DNA of 64,000 bases, taken from positions 2,976,001-3,040,000 of the forward strand of contig NZ_JAFMZQ010000001.1 in the NCBI RefSeq assembly GCF_024436415.1. The letters run 5' to 3'. This DNA comes from Pedobacter deserti. Lineage in GTDB: Bacteria > Bacteroidota > Bacteroidia > Sphingobacteriales > Sphingobacteriaceae. Position 1 is the first letter of the stretch, and each line of letters starts with the position of its first letter. Made by a program: the position numbers and the translations under genes. The notes beneath the pieces are model-generated. The model was given only the letters and a program-made list of their open reading frames with translations. It had not been told where the DNA came from and ran no database searches. This document shows, piece by piece, positions 57,049-64,000 of the stretch.

Positions 57049-58059
57049 ATGACCTCAGAAAACCCTATAAGCCTAACTGCGATTGAGCTAGTCGGCCAGC
57101 ACCAAACTGGATTTAAGACACGACTCAAAGAGATAGCATTCGACTGGAAGACCGATGGCTTACGAGCAGAAGGAAGTTTTTTTTATTTAGCTTTTCACGA
57201 TGGGCAACCTACACAAGATCAATTTGTAGAATTTATATATTATCAAGTAATACCATTTTGTTTAGACAGAGGCTACATAAAGGAAAGCTTTGAAAAAGTT
57301 GGGGCTGGGGATCACCAAGTCGCAATGAAGATAACTGACGAGGCTAAAAATTTGTTCATAAATGCCAAAAAGAAGAATAAGAAAACTGGGGAACCTGGAG
57401 AAATTATTCTTTTTGCACTTCTTGAATATGCGTTAGGAGCACCACGAGTGCTAAGTAAAATGCAGTTGAAGACCAATAGAAATATGGAAGTGTACGGAAG
57501 CGATGGCATACATCTAAAATTTGATACCACCGATGGCCATTTATATTTATACTGGGGAGAAGCTAAGCTTTATCAGAATTTATCCAAAGCAATAAACCGA
57601 ATAGCTCTTTCGGTAAAAGGATACATGACCAAAGATGGAAAAGGTAAAACTGGCAGAGATTACGATATAAGCCTTATCGAGAGACATTCGGACTTAGGAA
57701 ATGAGGATGCCACCCAATCGCTGATAAAATTCTTAGATCCTTATCAAGAAAACCATGAAAAGCTAAGAGAAGTGTATGCGTGTGTAGCGATCTGGAATAC
57801 TAAAATATATGAAGCGCTAGAGGGCTGCTCACCAGAACAGGCAGAAGATATTTTCAAGGAAAAATATGGACTGGAAATTAGCACTGCCTGCGAATCTTTT
57901 AAGAAGAAAATACATGCACACTCGCTCCAGAATTTGCGATTCCATTTTTTTCTAGTTCCTATTAAAAATGCACAGGATTTTAGAAAGCTTTTCTGCGATA
58001 AGATAGGTATCGAATTTGAGGATGAGTTAGAAGACGAATTAGATGGCGATGATGACTAA
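57049..58059 (+). CDS. hamA: Hachiman anti-phage nuclease HamA (DUF1837)
   Basis: A 336-residue DUF1837 protein. The PD-(D/E)xK nuclease signature can be traced: Glu118 in PGEIILFALLEYAL, Asp152 in VYGSDGIHLKF, and Glu171-x-Lys173 in LYWGEAKLYQN. This is the effector of the Hachiman system, which degrades DNA when the partner helicase senses damaged or foreign DNA. The tail is acidic (EDELEDELDGDDD). The gene overlaps hamB by 17 bases. The whole pair is visibly richer in A and T than the core genome, suggesting horizontal acquisition. Confidence 0.88.
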   Translation: MTSENPISLTAIELVGQHQTGFKTRLKEIAFDWKTDGLRAEGSFFYLAFHDGQPTQDQFVEFIYYQVIPFCLDRGYIKESFEKVGAGDHQVAMKITDEAKNLFINAKKKNKKTGEPGEIILFALLEYALGAPRVLSKMQLKTNRNMEVYGSDGIHLKFDTTDGHLYLYWGEAKLYQNLSKAINRIALSVKGYMTKDGKGKTGRDYDISLIERHSDLGNEDATQSLIKFLDPYQENHEKLREVYACVAIWNTKIYEALEGCSPEQAEDIFKEKYGLEISTACESFKKKIHAHSLQNLRFHFFLVPIKNAQDFRKLFCDKIGIEFEDELEDELDGDDD

Positions 58060-60637
58060 TAACACCCTTTACTCTCTAACATCTGATAGTATTTGGGCTA
58101 ACCCAAAATTTCAATCAGAGTATTCAAGGCTTTATTTTTCAAGTGTATATGATTCGTTTCTAAACTCGAGACATGACGGCATGCCCACGGATTTGGAAAT
58201 TAAAAGATTAATACAATCTGCCGCAATACTTTCCTTGTCTGATGAAACGGCTCATAGAAGGGCAGCTTACCGAATCGCGATATCGGCTTGGAAGCTTTAT
58301 AAAATTGGGGATATACAACTAGCCAACGTGATTCATGTGATCTTAGCAAGGTTAGGAAATTTCCCCGCGGCCGAATTTATGTTTAAAGAATCGCAGATTC
58401 CTAAAAACTACGACATTCCTGCTGGACTCTTATTTGAATTGGTGGAACATGAACAAAAAAACACGATAAATTTATCTGATCAAAACGTATTACTAACTGA
58501 TTTTCAGAAAAGGCTATGGGATAGTTTTGAAAATCAAAACTTGTTGTCTATATCAGCACCAACTTCAGCGGGAAAATCTTTTACCCTACAAAAATTTCTG
58601 ATTAATGAATTGGTAAACAACAATGCGAACTTTATAGTTTACCTAGTACCATCTCGCGCACTATTAGGACAAATCGCGGAAGCGTTATCTCAATCTTTGA
58701 CTTCACTAGGTTTAGAAATTCCTGTAATAACTATTCCTGAAACAAAAGAGAGTTTGAATTTAAGCCGCGGGATTTATGTTTTTACGCAAGAACGTGCTTA
58801 CGCCCTGTTAGCACTTGAGAATAATATTTACTTTGATATCATTGTCGTAGATGAAGCTCAGACTATAAATGCAGGAGCCCGCGGTGTCCTCTTGCAGGTA
58901 GTTATTGAACAATTAATACTTAAGAACCCGAAGTCAAAATTCTTTTTTGGTTCTCCGTTTTCAAATAACCCGAATTATTTTTCGTTCATGTTTGAGCAGG
59001 ATCTCCATCCTGTAAAAGAACAAGAAAGCCCTGTTATACAAAACCTTATCGGAGCGGATACTGTCGCTGGATCAAATACAGTAGAACTTAAATTATACGA
59101 TAATGGTAAGTTTACCCAATTAACCACGATAAAATTGGAAAAAGATCTGCCTGACGAAAAATCTTTGTTCTCATACCTTTGCTTCTATCTAGGGACAAAC
59201 GCAAAAAATATTATTTATGCAGGAAGTCCATCTGCCTGCGAAGATGTGGCAGATAAGATTAGGCAGTGGATCGACGCCGATAACGAGGTAAAAGGAGTTA
59301 ATCATTTAGAAAACATAAGCGATGATACCCGTGACTTGGTGCAATTTATCAAAGATCATATTCATCCAAAATATTTTCTTGCAGACATTGTCGAGCGAGG
59401 TGTTTCTTTTCACTACGGCAAAATGCCAGCAGTATTACGTCGCGCATTAGAAGAACATTTTTCTGATAATCCAGACATGAAACATCTAGTTTGCACTAGC
59501 ACGTTGTTACACGGCGTCAACCTGCCCGCGAAAAACTTATTTCTACTAAAGCCATCGGAAGGTAACAAATGGTTGACTAATAACGCTGAATCTATAAGCG
59601 CCCCTTCATTTTGGAACTTAGCAGGTAGAGCAGGACGTTTAGGGAAAGACTTTGAGGGAAACGTCTTCTTAGTTAATCGAAAAGAATGGAAGGAAAATCC
59701 CTTAGAGGGAGAAAGAGAACAAGTCATTCATGCTTCATTTTATAAAATTTTAAGTAGTCATCGAGATTCAATACTTCAAATTGCTAAATCAGAAGTTGAA
59801 AGCCTGAAAGGCTTGGAAGATGGAGAAACCGCAGAAAGTGCTTTCGTTAAATTATACAGTGATTATCGTCGAGGTGCACTTGAAAAAACTTTCCTAAGAT
59901 CTCCAGAAAGATTATCAGCGGGTTATCTAGAAGAGTTGAAAACCGCATTTGAAAGCCTAAATTTCGATGTGCCTGATGAAATTATTCAAAATAATATAGG
60001 AATCTCGCCACATAGACAGCAGAGGATGTTAGATTACATGCTTAAATGTGTTCAAAAAAATGACTCCGAAAAACTCATACCCTTACATCCCTTGGCAGAT
60101 GCTTGGAAAAACTATGTTAGGATATTTAGTCGATTTGAAAAGTATTTTGATGGGCGAGAAAAAGCGACGAAAATCCCAAAGAGGCTGGCTTCAATGTCAC
60201 TGTCGTGGATGAGAGGCGATTCATATCCAATAATTATAAAAAAGCAGGAAGAATTAAGCAATTCAGAAAACTTGCCTAAAATCATTCGTGAAACTATGGA
60301 GACAATTGAAAATGTTATTCGATTTAGACTAGTCCAATATACTAAGTGCTACATTGAACTGTTGAAACACGTTTTGATATTAAATGGACAAAATGATAAA
60401 GCTCAAAAAATTCCATCACTTCCTCTTTATTTAGAAATAGGTGCGGCTTCAGGGACTATGATTAGCCTTATTGGTATAGGCTTCTCCCGTACAACTGCGA
60501 GCATCATAAATGATAAGGCTGCTGACAAGGGTATGGATAGACAGCAGAGTTACAATTGGCTACGCAGGGAAAATTGGGACGCGTCAGATATCCCTAGGGT
60601 CTGTAAACATGAGATCCGAAGCATTCTAAGCAAGTAG
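58043..60637 (+). CDS. hamB: Hachiman anti-phage helicase HamB
   Basis: An 864-residue superfamily 2, Ski2-like helicase. Walker A APTSAGKS is at residues 172-179 and DEAQ at 270-273. FFGSPFSNNP lies at the motif III position. The C-terminal RecA domain has CTSTLLHGVNLPA (484-496) and NLAGRAGRLGKD (525-536). The roughly 160-residue N-terminal extension and helical C-terminus fit HamB, which partners HamA in DNA sensing. ATGs at 58043, 58049 and 58052 are all possible starts. It ends 16 bases before a palindromic terminator. Confidence 0.87.
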   Translation: MAMMTNNTLYSLTSDSIWANPKFQSEYSRLYFSSVYDSFLNSRHDGMPTDLEIKRLIQSAAILSLSDETAHRRAAYRIAISAWKLYKIGDIQLANVIHVILARLGNFPAAEFMFKESQIPKNYDIPAGLLFELVEHEQKNTINLSDQNVLLTDFQKRLWDSFENQNLLSISAPTSAGKSFTLQKFLINELVNNNANFIVYLVPSRALLGQIAEALSQSLTSLGLEIPVITIPETKESLNLSRGIYVFTQERAYALLALENNIYFDIIVVDEAQTINAGARGVLLQVVIEQLILKNPKSKFFFGSPFSNNPNYFSFMFEQDLHPVKEQESPVIQNLIGADTVAGSNTVELKLYDNGKFTQLTTIKLEKDLPDEKSLFSYLCFYLGTNAKNIIYAGSPSACEDVADKIRQWIDADNEVKGVNHLENISDDTRDLVQFIKDHIHPKYFLADIVERGVSFHYGKMPAVLRRALEEHFSDNPDMKHLVCTSTLLHGVNLPAKNLFLLKPSEGNKWLTNNAESISAPSFWNLAGRAGRLGKDFEGNVFLVNRKEWKENPLEGEREQVIHASFYKILSSHRDSILQIAKSEVESLKGLEDGETAESAFVKLYSDYRRGALEKTFLRSPERLSAGYLEELKTAFESLNFDVPDEIIQNNIGISPHRQQRMLDYMLKCVQKNDSEKLIPLHPLADAWKNYVRIFSRFEKYFDGREKATKIPKRLASMSLSWMRGDSYPIIIKKQEELSNSENLPKIIRETMETIENVIRFRLVQYTKCYIELLKHVLILNGQNDKAQKIPSLPLYLEIGAASGTMISLIGIGFSRTTASIINDKAADKGMDRQQSYNWLRRENWDASDIPRVCKHEIRSILSK

Positions 60638-60653
60638 GCACCTGTACAATCAA

Positions 60654-60687
60654 CAAAGAGCGGATCAGAATTCTGATCCGCTCTTTG
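60654..60687 (+). terminator. Perfect palindromic terminator after hamB
   Basis: CAAAGAGCGGATCAGAA is followed immediately by its exact reverse complement, a 17-base palindrome. The U-rich tail is short (CTCTTTG), but it is the only stable hairpin after the operon. Confidence 0.7.
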
Positions 60688-60794
60688 TACTCCAACGATA
60701 TAATTTTCAAAGGCACCTACAAACTGTATTTCAAACAGCACAAGACGTAATTTATCCTCCTAAGGTCAATCTTCGAGGCAATTAATTATAAATG

Positions 60795-61013
60795 TCAGCT
60801 AAATTTCAATGCATTAAGCATTTCAATAACTGTGGCGAGATCTAGGTGATGTCCAATTCTGGATGACTGAAGTTTTCTGATTGCATTGTCAATTTGGATA
60901 TTCCTTTGTAGAAAAAGATAAGCAGCAAAATCAGCCGGAAAGTTATCAGCATCTTTCCCTGGAAAGGCTGTATTAAAATGTTTCTTAAGAGAGTCGATAT
61001 CATGTTGAGTCAT
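60795..61013 (-). CDS. Small hypothetical protein beside the Hachiman operon
   Basis: A 72-residue, mostly helical frame (TQHDIDSLKKHFNTAF, FLQRNIQIDNAIRKLQSSRIGHHLDL) with an ATG start and sensible composition. It is on the strand opposite hamAB and convergent with it. No family was recognised. It could be cargo of the island or a small regulator. Confidence 0.4.
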   Translation of the reverse strand: MTQHDIDSLKKHFNTAFPGKDADNFPADFAAYLFLQRNIQIDNAIRKLQSSRIGHHLDLATVIEMLNALKFS

Positions 61014-61100
61014 CTATGCTGGATTTAGAGTAAAACAAATATATATAGAATTTGGCTTTTTCTAATGAAACAGTTAATAGCGTGTATATTACAATGAATG

Positions 61101-61475
61101 TGACCCCTGTATTTCAATCCAACGTGGCCGCTTAGGGAGTCTGGATTTTATCAGTCTGGCTTGACCGCTTTGATTCCGAAGTTAATGAACTCTGGAAGAT
61201 CTAACAAGTTCTGGAGCTTCTTAGCCAAAAACCACCCAGTCGAAACAAGCCTTTTTAAAGGCGTCAAATATCCGATCTGTAGTCCGTATCCAGATTAAGG
61301 AGATCTCTAATCTGTGCGCCTAAAAACTCTCAATTTTGAAACATATATTCCATATCACCTCAGGTTAAAAACCGCCTCTAGAGGTCAAAACGGCCACTTT
61401 CGTGTGTAATGGAGGGGTCAGTTTGAAGGGTATAAAATGGTCAGATTAGTGGGTAGGAACTGTACACTTTTGTTG
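61101..61475. mobile_element. IS21-like terminal-repeat debris
   Basis: Near 61410-61470 several GGTCA-type units recur (GGAGGGGTCAGTTTGAAG, AAAATGGTCAGATTAG, with GGCCACTTTCGTG just before), and an inverse TGACCCCTG lies at about 61101. Arrays of GGTCAGTTTGA units mark the ends of IS21-family elements in this phylum. No IstA/IstB reading frame remains, so at most the ends survive. The rest of this 375-base stretch shows nothing else. Confidence 0.35.
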
Positions 61476-61499
61476 AAACTCCCACCTACAGGCTAAAAT

Positions 61500-61787
61500 A
61501 GAAAAAAAGCTGCAGAAAGATTGCGGGCTACTCATGAAAAATTTTACGATATAGAAACCTGGCGCTCAATACAAAGCATCCTAGGAGCGGCAGCAAATGT
61601 GTCAAAGATTCTTTGGCCGGACCATAAGTACAAAACACGCGGCGAAAGTTTGAGAAGCTTTCTAAAAGTTAAAAAGGACAATCCCCTTTGCAGCAGACAT
61701 AACTACGAAATTCATAGATCAGCAATACACAGCCCAATACTAAAGGGACATGGAAAAGCTTGTCATCCCAGGTTATCCGCTGTATAG
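61500..61787 (+). pseudogene. Fragment of a conserved hypothetical protein
   Basis: The frame from about 61500 contains KFYDIETWRSIQSILGAAA, NVSKILWPDHK and RGESLRSFLKVKKDNPL. These match my memory of a widespread hypothetical family with a W..IQ....A..NVSK.LWP....RGE.LR..L....SPL pattern. After NPLCSRHN the expected continuation is lost, and no good start codon exists (TTG at 61521). It is probably decayed. The name of the family is not known to me. Confidence 0.4.
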
Positions 61788-61917
61788 ACCGCACAGTTCA
61801 ACTAAACTCCGCATCCAATTATGTTGCGAAGTGATTAGAGAGTCTACTTTTCGATGTTTGCCTCGTCCTGAATACCTTGTTCCTAGCCGGGTAATTGATG
61901 TAACGCAAATAAAATAG
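61750..61917 (+). other. Unrecognised 55-codon ORF
   Basis: An ATG at 61750 opens a frame to TAG at 61915, overlapping the fragment above in another frame. The product includes CLPRPEYLVPSRVIDV. Nothing else supports coding. It may be a displaced piece of the decayed gene. The stretch from 61918 to 62041 shows nothing. Confidence 0.2.
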
Positions 61918-62041
61918 CACGCCGAGACCTACTAATGCCGAGAATTTCTACAAAGAAAGGGAAGTTTTGTTGAGAACAGCCTCGTAGTTGCGCTTCGAAC
62001 TCGGGCATCTAGCTGTAAGCCCTAAGGTTATCTACGATCGA

Positions 62042-62549
62042 TCAAAGTTCAGTCACCAAGATGTTGAGGTGGCTTTTGCCTTCATATGTAAACTCATAAA
62101 AGGGATTATCCGTAAGCTTTATTTCACTAATGGGATACGCTACTGGTTTACAAACATTTCCGGTTTCTTTTCTGGTTACTGTATAACTGAGCGTCACTGT
62201 GCCTAACTGTCCGACTTCAATTTTATAATTAGGCTGACCGGCAGCTGACGGAAACACAAAAAACTGTAAGGACCCGTTGATGGGATTGTTTGCTGCCCTT
62301 TCGTACTTCAAAGTATGTTACAGGTTTTCCGCTACTGACATCGGTCACCACAAAATCCGATCTTTTCAGATCTTTTGCGATGATGAGATTCTGCCCCGTA
62401 CCTGCTTCTTTAAAAATCAGCGTCAAGTTAGCCCCTGGACTCTCATTCATTAAGTGTTCACATGGGGTGCCTGCTGCATCTCTGTCTTTACATCCCGCAG
62501 AGAGAAGCGAGAGAAACAGCGTCACAATCAGCGTGATTCTAAATTCCAT
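62042..62549 (-). pseudogene. Lipoprotein gene broken by a frameshift
   Basis: From the ATG at 62549 a lipoprotein begins (RITLIVTLFLSLLSAGC lipobox) and reads on to SGKPVTYFE near 62310. It then leaves frame, while the second part, YERAANNPINGSLQFFVFPS to GKSHLNILVTEL, lies in the next frame down to 62042. The two parts together give about 168 residues with continuous strand-rich character. One extra or two missing bases near 62305-62320 would explain it. The family is unknown. It may also be a sequencing error. Confidence 0.6.
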
Positions 62550-62875
62550 AGATTATATTAGCGCTGTATGCTCAAAATTATATATCTCCTCGCGTTTTAA
62601 CCAACCGAACTTTCCATAACCGGTATTACGCCATGGCATCCGCTTGAACAACGTTTACCGTTATGTTCTGACAATTTCAATTGAATTGATTATACCCTAT
62701 TTTCGACAGGTACCTTCAATCGGTAGCAAGCCAATTTAATTCAGTTTGAGTAACGAACACATTGATCAAAATTTATTCAACCGTAAAACCTAAACATAAA
62801 CAAAATGTGAAGGTATTGTAAATTATACCTCTCACTGGCTTTGAGGCATAGAAATTAATTTGGATTAAGTCTACC
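62550..62875. other. Non-coding stretch, nothing recognised
   Basis: AT-rich sequence between the broken lipoprotein gene (its promoter side) and the 62876 ORF. No RNA gene, repeat or terminator was seen. Confidence 0.5.
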
Positions 62876-63091
62876 ATGAAAGCCAGATTATTCCATCAAA
62901 AGATGCCTAAGGTACTAGACTATGCGGTGGCCATATTCATCAGTTCTGTTCCCAGTTTTGCAGAAGTTGACAACAAGACAAAGGAACTGTACCAGTCTAT
63001 AACAAAAGGATTGCTCGCCCAGGAACTCAAAGCAAAAAAAAATCTTGCCCAGCGCAACCTGAAGAAGCTCCGCCGTCAAAGAGCATCTTAA
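62876..63091 (+). CDS. Small basic hypothetical protein
   Basis: A 71-residue ORF with a hydrophobic middle (VLDYAVAIFISSVPSFA) and a strongly basic C-terminal helix (KAKKNLAQRNLKKLRRQR). It starts at an ATG. No family was recognised. Composition and an isolated position after a long leader make it plausible but not certain. Confidence 0.4.
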   Translation: MKARLFHQKMPKVLDYAVAIFISSVPSFAEVDNKTKELYQSITKGLLAQELKAKKNLAQRNLKKLRRQRAS

Positions 63092-63166
63092 CATCCGTAT
63101 ACTGGATCGCTTTTAACATTTCCACAGAATGCCTTCCTAACCGATACTTCTGTTATCTTCGCCCCG

Positions 63167-63397
63167 ATGAGTTTGCCGCTGCGTATTACCTTTGAACAAA
63201 ATGACTACACGTATAAGGTGCTGACCCGCCAGATCACCCGTGACACTACGCTCATCAAAATTGAGCTTAACGGCAAGGAATACGAGCTCACCAAAACGCC
63301 GGACAACCACTGGCAGTCGGACGTCACCATTGCTGAAAACGCCCAGCTACTGGCCGCCATCGCCCGCAACCTTTCTTTGCGCTATCGCATATACTAA
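63167..63397 (+). CDS. Small hypothetical protein
   Basis: A 76-residue ORF with strand-like N-terminus (LPLRITFEQNDYTYKVLT) and core (LIKIELNGKEYELTKT), ending in a helix (AQLLAAIARNLSLRYRIY). The codon pattern resembles the core genome more than the Hachiman region. It looks like a genuine small cytoplasmic protein of unknown function. Confidence 0.5.
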   Translation: MSLPLRITFEQNDYTYKVLTRQITRDTTLIKIELNGKEYELTKTPDNHWQSDVTIAENAQLLAAIARNLSLRYRIY

Positions 63398-63741
63398 AAT
63401 ATAAGCCTCGGGTAGCCACAGCCTGTCTGACTGACAGGCTAATTACCAACTTCCAAACTAGTAGCCCACTTCCTCTATATTGCGACTGCGCCCGCAAAGC
63501 CTAGCGAAAGCGGTCTGATGTCTACCTGCTTTTCATCGTTAAATATGTATTTGTAAGCCCTAGGGTACAACATCTAAAACGTCCCTCCGTAACATTTCAA
63601 TAGCCTCATAATTGGGTGAATAATCCGGCAATACAAACTGTGCATATAACGCGGCCTTTTCCATCACCTTTTCCAGGCAGGAAGAAAAGCTGGCAAACAA
63701 TTTCGCGGCTGACTTGTTTTTAATTTCCTAACCATTTAGTC
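63398..63741. other. Intergenic region with a possible short minus-strand ORF
   Basis: On the minus strand a frame ends with TAG at 63560 and could start at ATG 63664 (34 codons) or TTG 63700 (46 codons), reading EKAALYAQFVLPDYSPNY and RRDVLDVVP. The protein-like sequence hints at a small gene or remnant. Nothing else is evident in this stretch. Confidence 0.25.
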
Positions 63742-63945
63742 ATGAACAGTCCGATAAATATTCGCAACAAGCAACTGATCGATTTTTCCGAATTCGCAGA
63801 GCTGAACTACTGGTCCCTTCAGCTGAAGGCAACCCCCGAAGCCATCAAAACTGCCGCAAGGGCCTGCTGCAGTAATGCAGTCGGGCAAATATCCGAATAC
63901 CTTCACCGTAAAAAGCAGACGCAGACCAAGCGGTCTGTCGCTTAA
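63742..63945 (+). CDS. DUF3606-like small protein
   Basis: A 67-residue protein. The order RNKQLIDFSEFAELNYWSLQL, then TPEAIKTAARACCSNAVGQISEYL, follows the DUF3606 layout: a D/E-x-x-x-YW turn, then a helix-turn-helix-like pair where residues resembling SxEALKxAVxxVGNSxxxVxxYL occur. The family is short and of unknown function, common in soil Proteobacteria and Bacteroidota. A basic tail follows. It begins with ATG after a short AT-rich leader. Confidence 0.6.
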   Translation: MNSPINIRNKQLIDFSEFAELNYWSLQLKATPEAIKTAARACCSNAVGQISEYLHRKKQTQTKRSVA

Positions 63946-64000
63946 AAAATACACAGCAGCGTTCTGGCGACTGTATGCGGACCATCCGTATATATGCCGA

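Noticed and set aside
53431..64000. Possible CRISPR array in the accessory region
   Set aside because: No regularly spaced repeats were seen; the CGTGGCAAAA copies are few and unevenly placed.
60638..64000. Right attachment site of the island
   Set aside because: No copy of the tRNA-Ser 3' end or of the orphan tRNA-like half was found by eye in this part.

Overview
The window looks like a chromosome segment of a Bacteroidota bacterium, most likely a Sphingobacteriaceae relative (Pedobacter/Mucilaginibacter type). This is inferred from gene families, not from a marker gene. The clues are TAnnTTTG/TTTG promoter boxes with few Shine-Dalgarno sites, futalosine-pathway menaquinone genes, a Bacteroidota-style LptD, a SAM-I riboswitch in front of metY, a serC-serA-DUF1015 block, and a conjugative-transposon-type tyrosine recombinase.

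Positions 1-53600 are dense core genome, mostly housekeeping genes in short operons on both strands. In order they are: an MFS permease (cut by the window edge) and RecQ; a secreted TolB-propeller/amidohydrolase; an SRPBCC protein and a flavoprotein; purKE; yqgE; pdxH with a 3-hydroxyacyl-CoA dehydrogenase, ruvB and queG; a DnaQ-like exonuclease, an NlpC/P60 lipoprotein and mutS; mqnA, a histidine phosphatase and mqnE. Next is a methionine block: a Cys/Met PLP enzyme, a SAM-I riboswitch with a Cys/Met-rich leader ORF, then metY, metX and homoserine dehydrogenase. After that come a 2-oxoacid dehydrogenase E2, cinA, lptD, two tandem cell-wall amidases and an MCE protein; rnz, a STAS protein, purC and phoH; a SAM hydrolase; DUF1015, serA and serC; rpe, pnp and rpsO; and a MATE pump with a thioesterase. 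The core ends with an envelope group (ddl, PASTA protein, mltG), a second thioesterase and a BrkB/YihY protein.

From about 53500 the character changes. A tRNA-Ser(UGA) gene with a clear promoter is followed by a degenerate tRNA-like 3' half, a strong terminator, repeated CGTGGCAAAA motifs and a tyrosine recombinase. This is the left edge of an integrated element. Two small DNA-binding proteins, a truncated short-chain dehydrogenase and a visibly AT-richer two-gene anti-phage operon follow. The operon is Hachiman: HamA, a DUF1837 PD-(D/E)xK nuclease, and HamB, a Ski2-like helicase. It is closed by a perfect palindromic terminator.

Positions 60700-64000 are accessory and decaying: a small unknown ORF, IS21-like end repeats, fragments of a conserved hypothetical protein, a frameshifted lipoprotein and several short ORFs, one of them DUF3606-like. 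No second attachment site was found, so the right boundary of the element is unknown.

The best leads are the riboswitch plus Cys/Met leader peptide before metY, the DUF1015 protein with a DGHHR motif beside the serine genes, the recombination-site architecture next to tRNA-Ser, and the Hachiman cargo.
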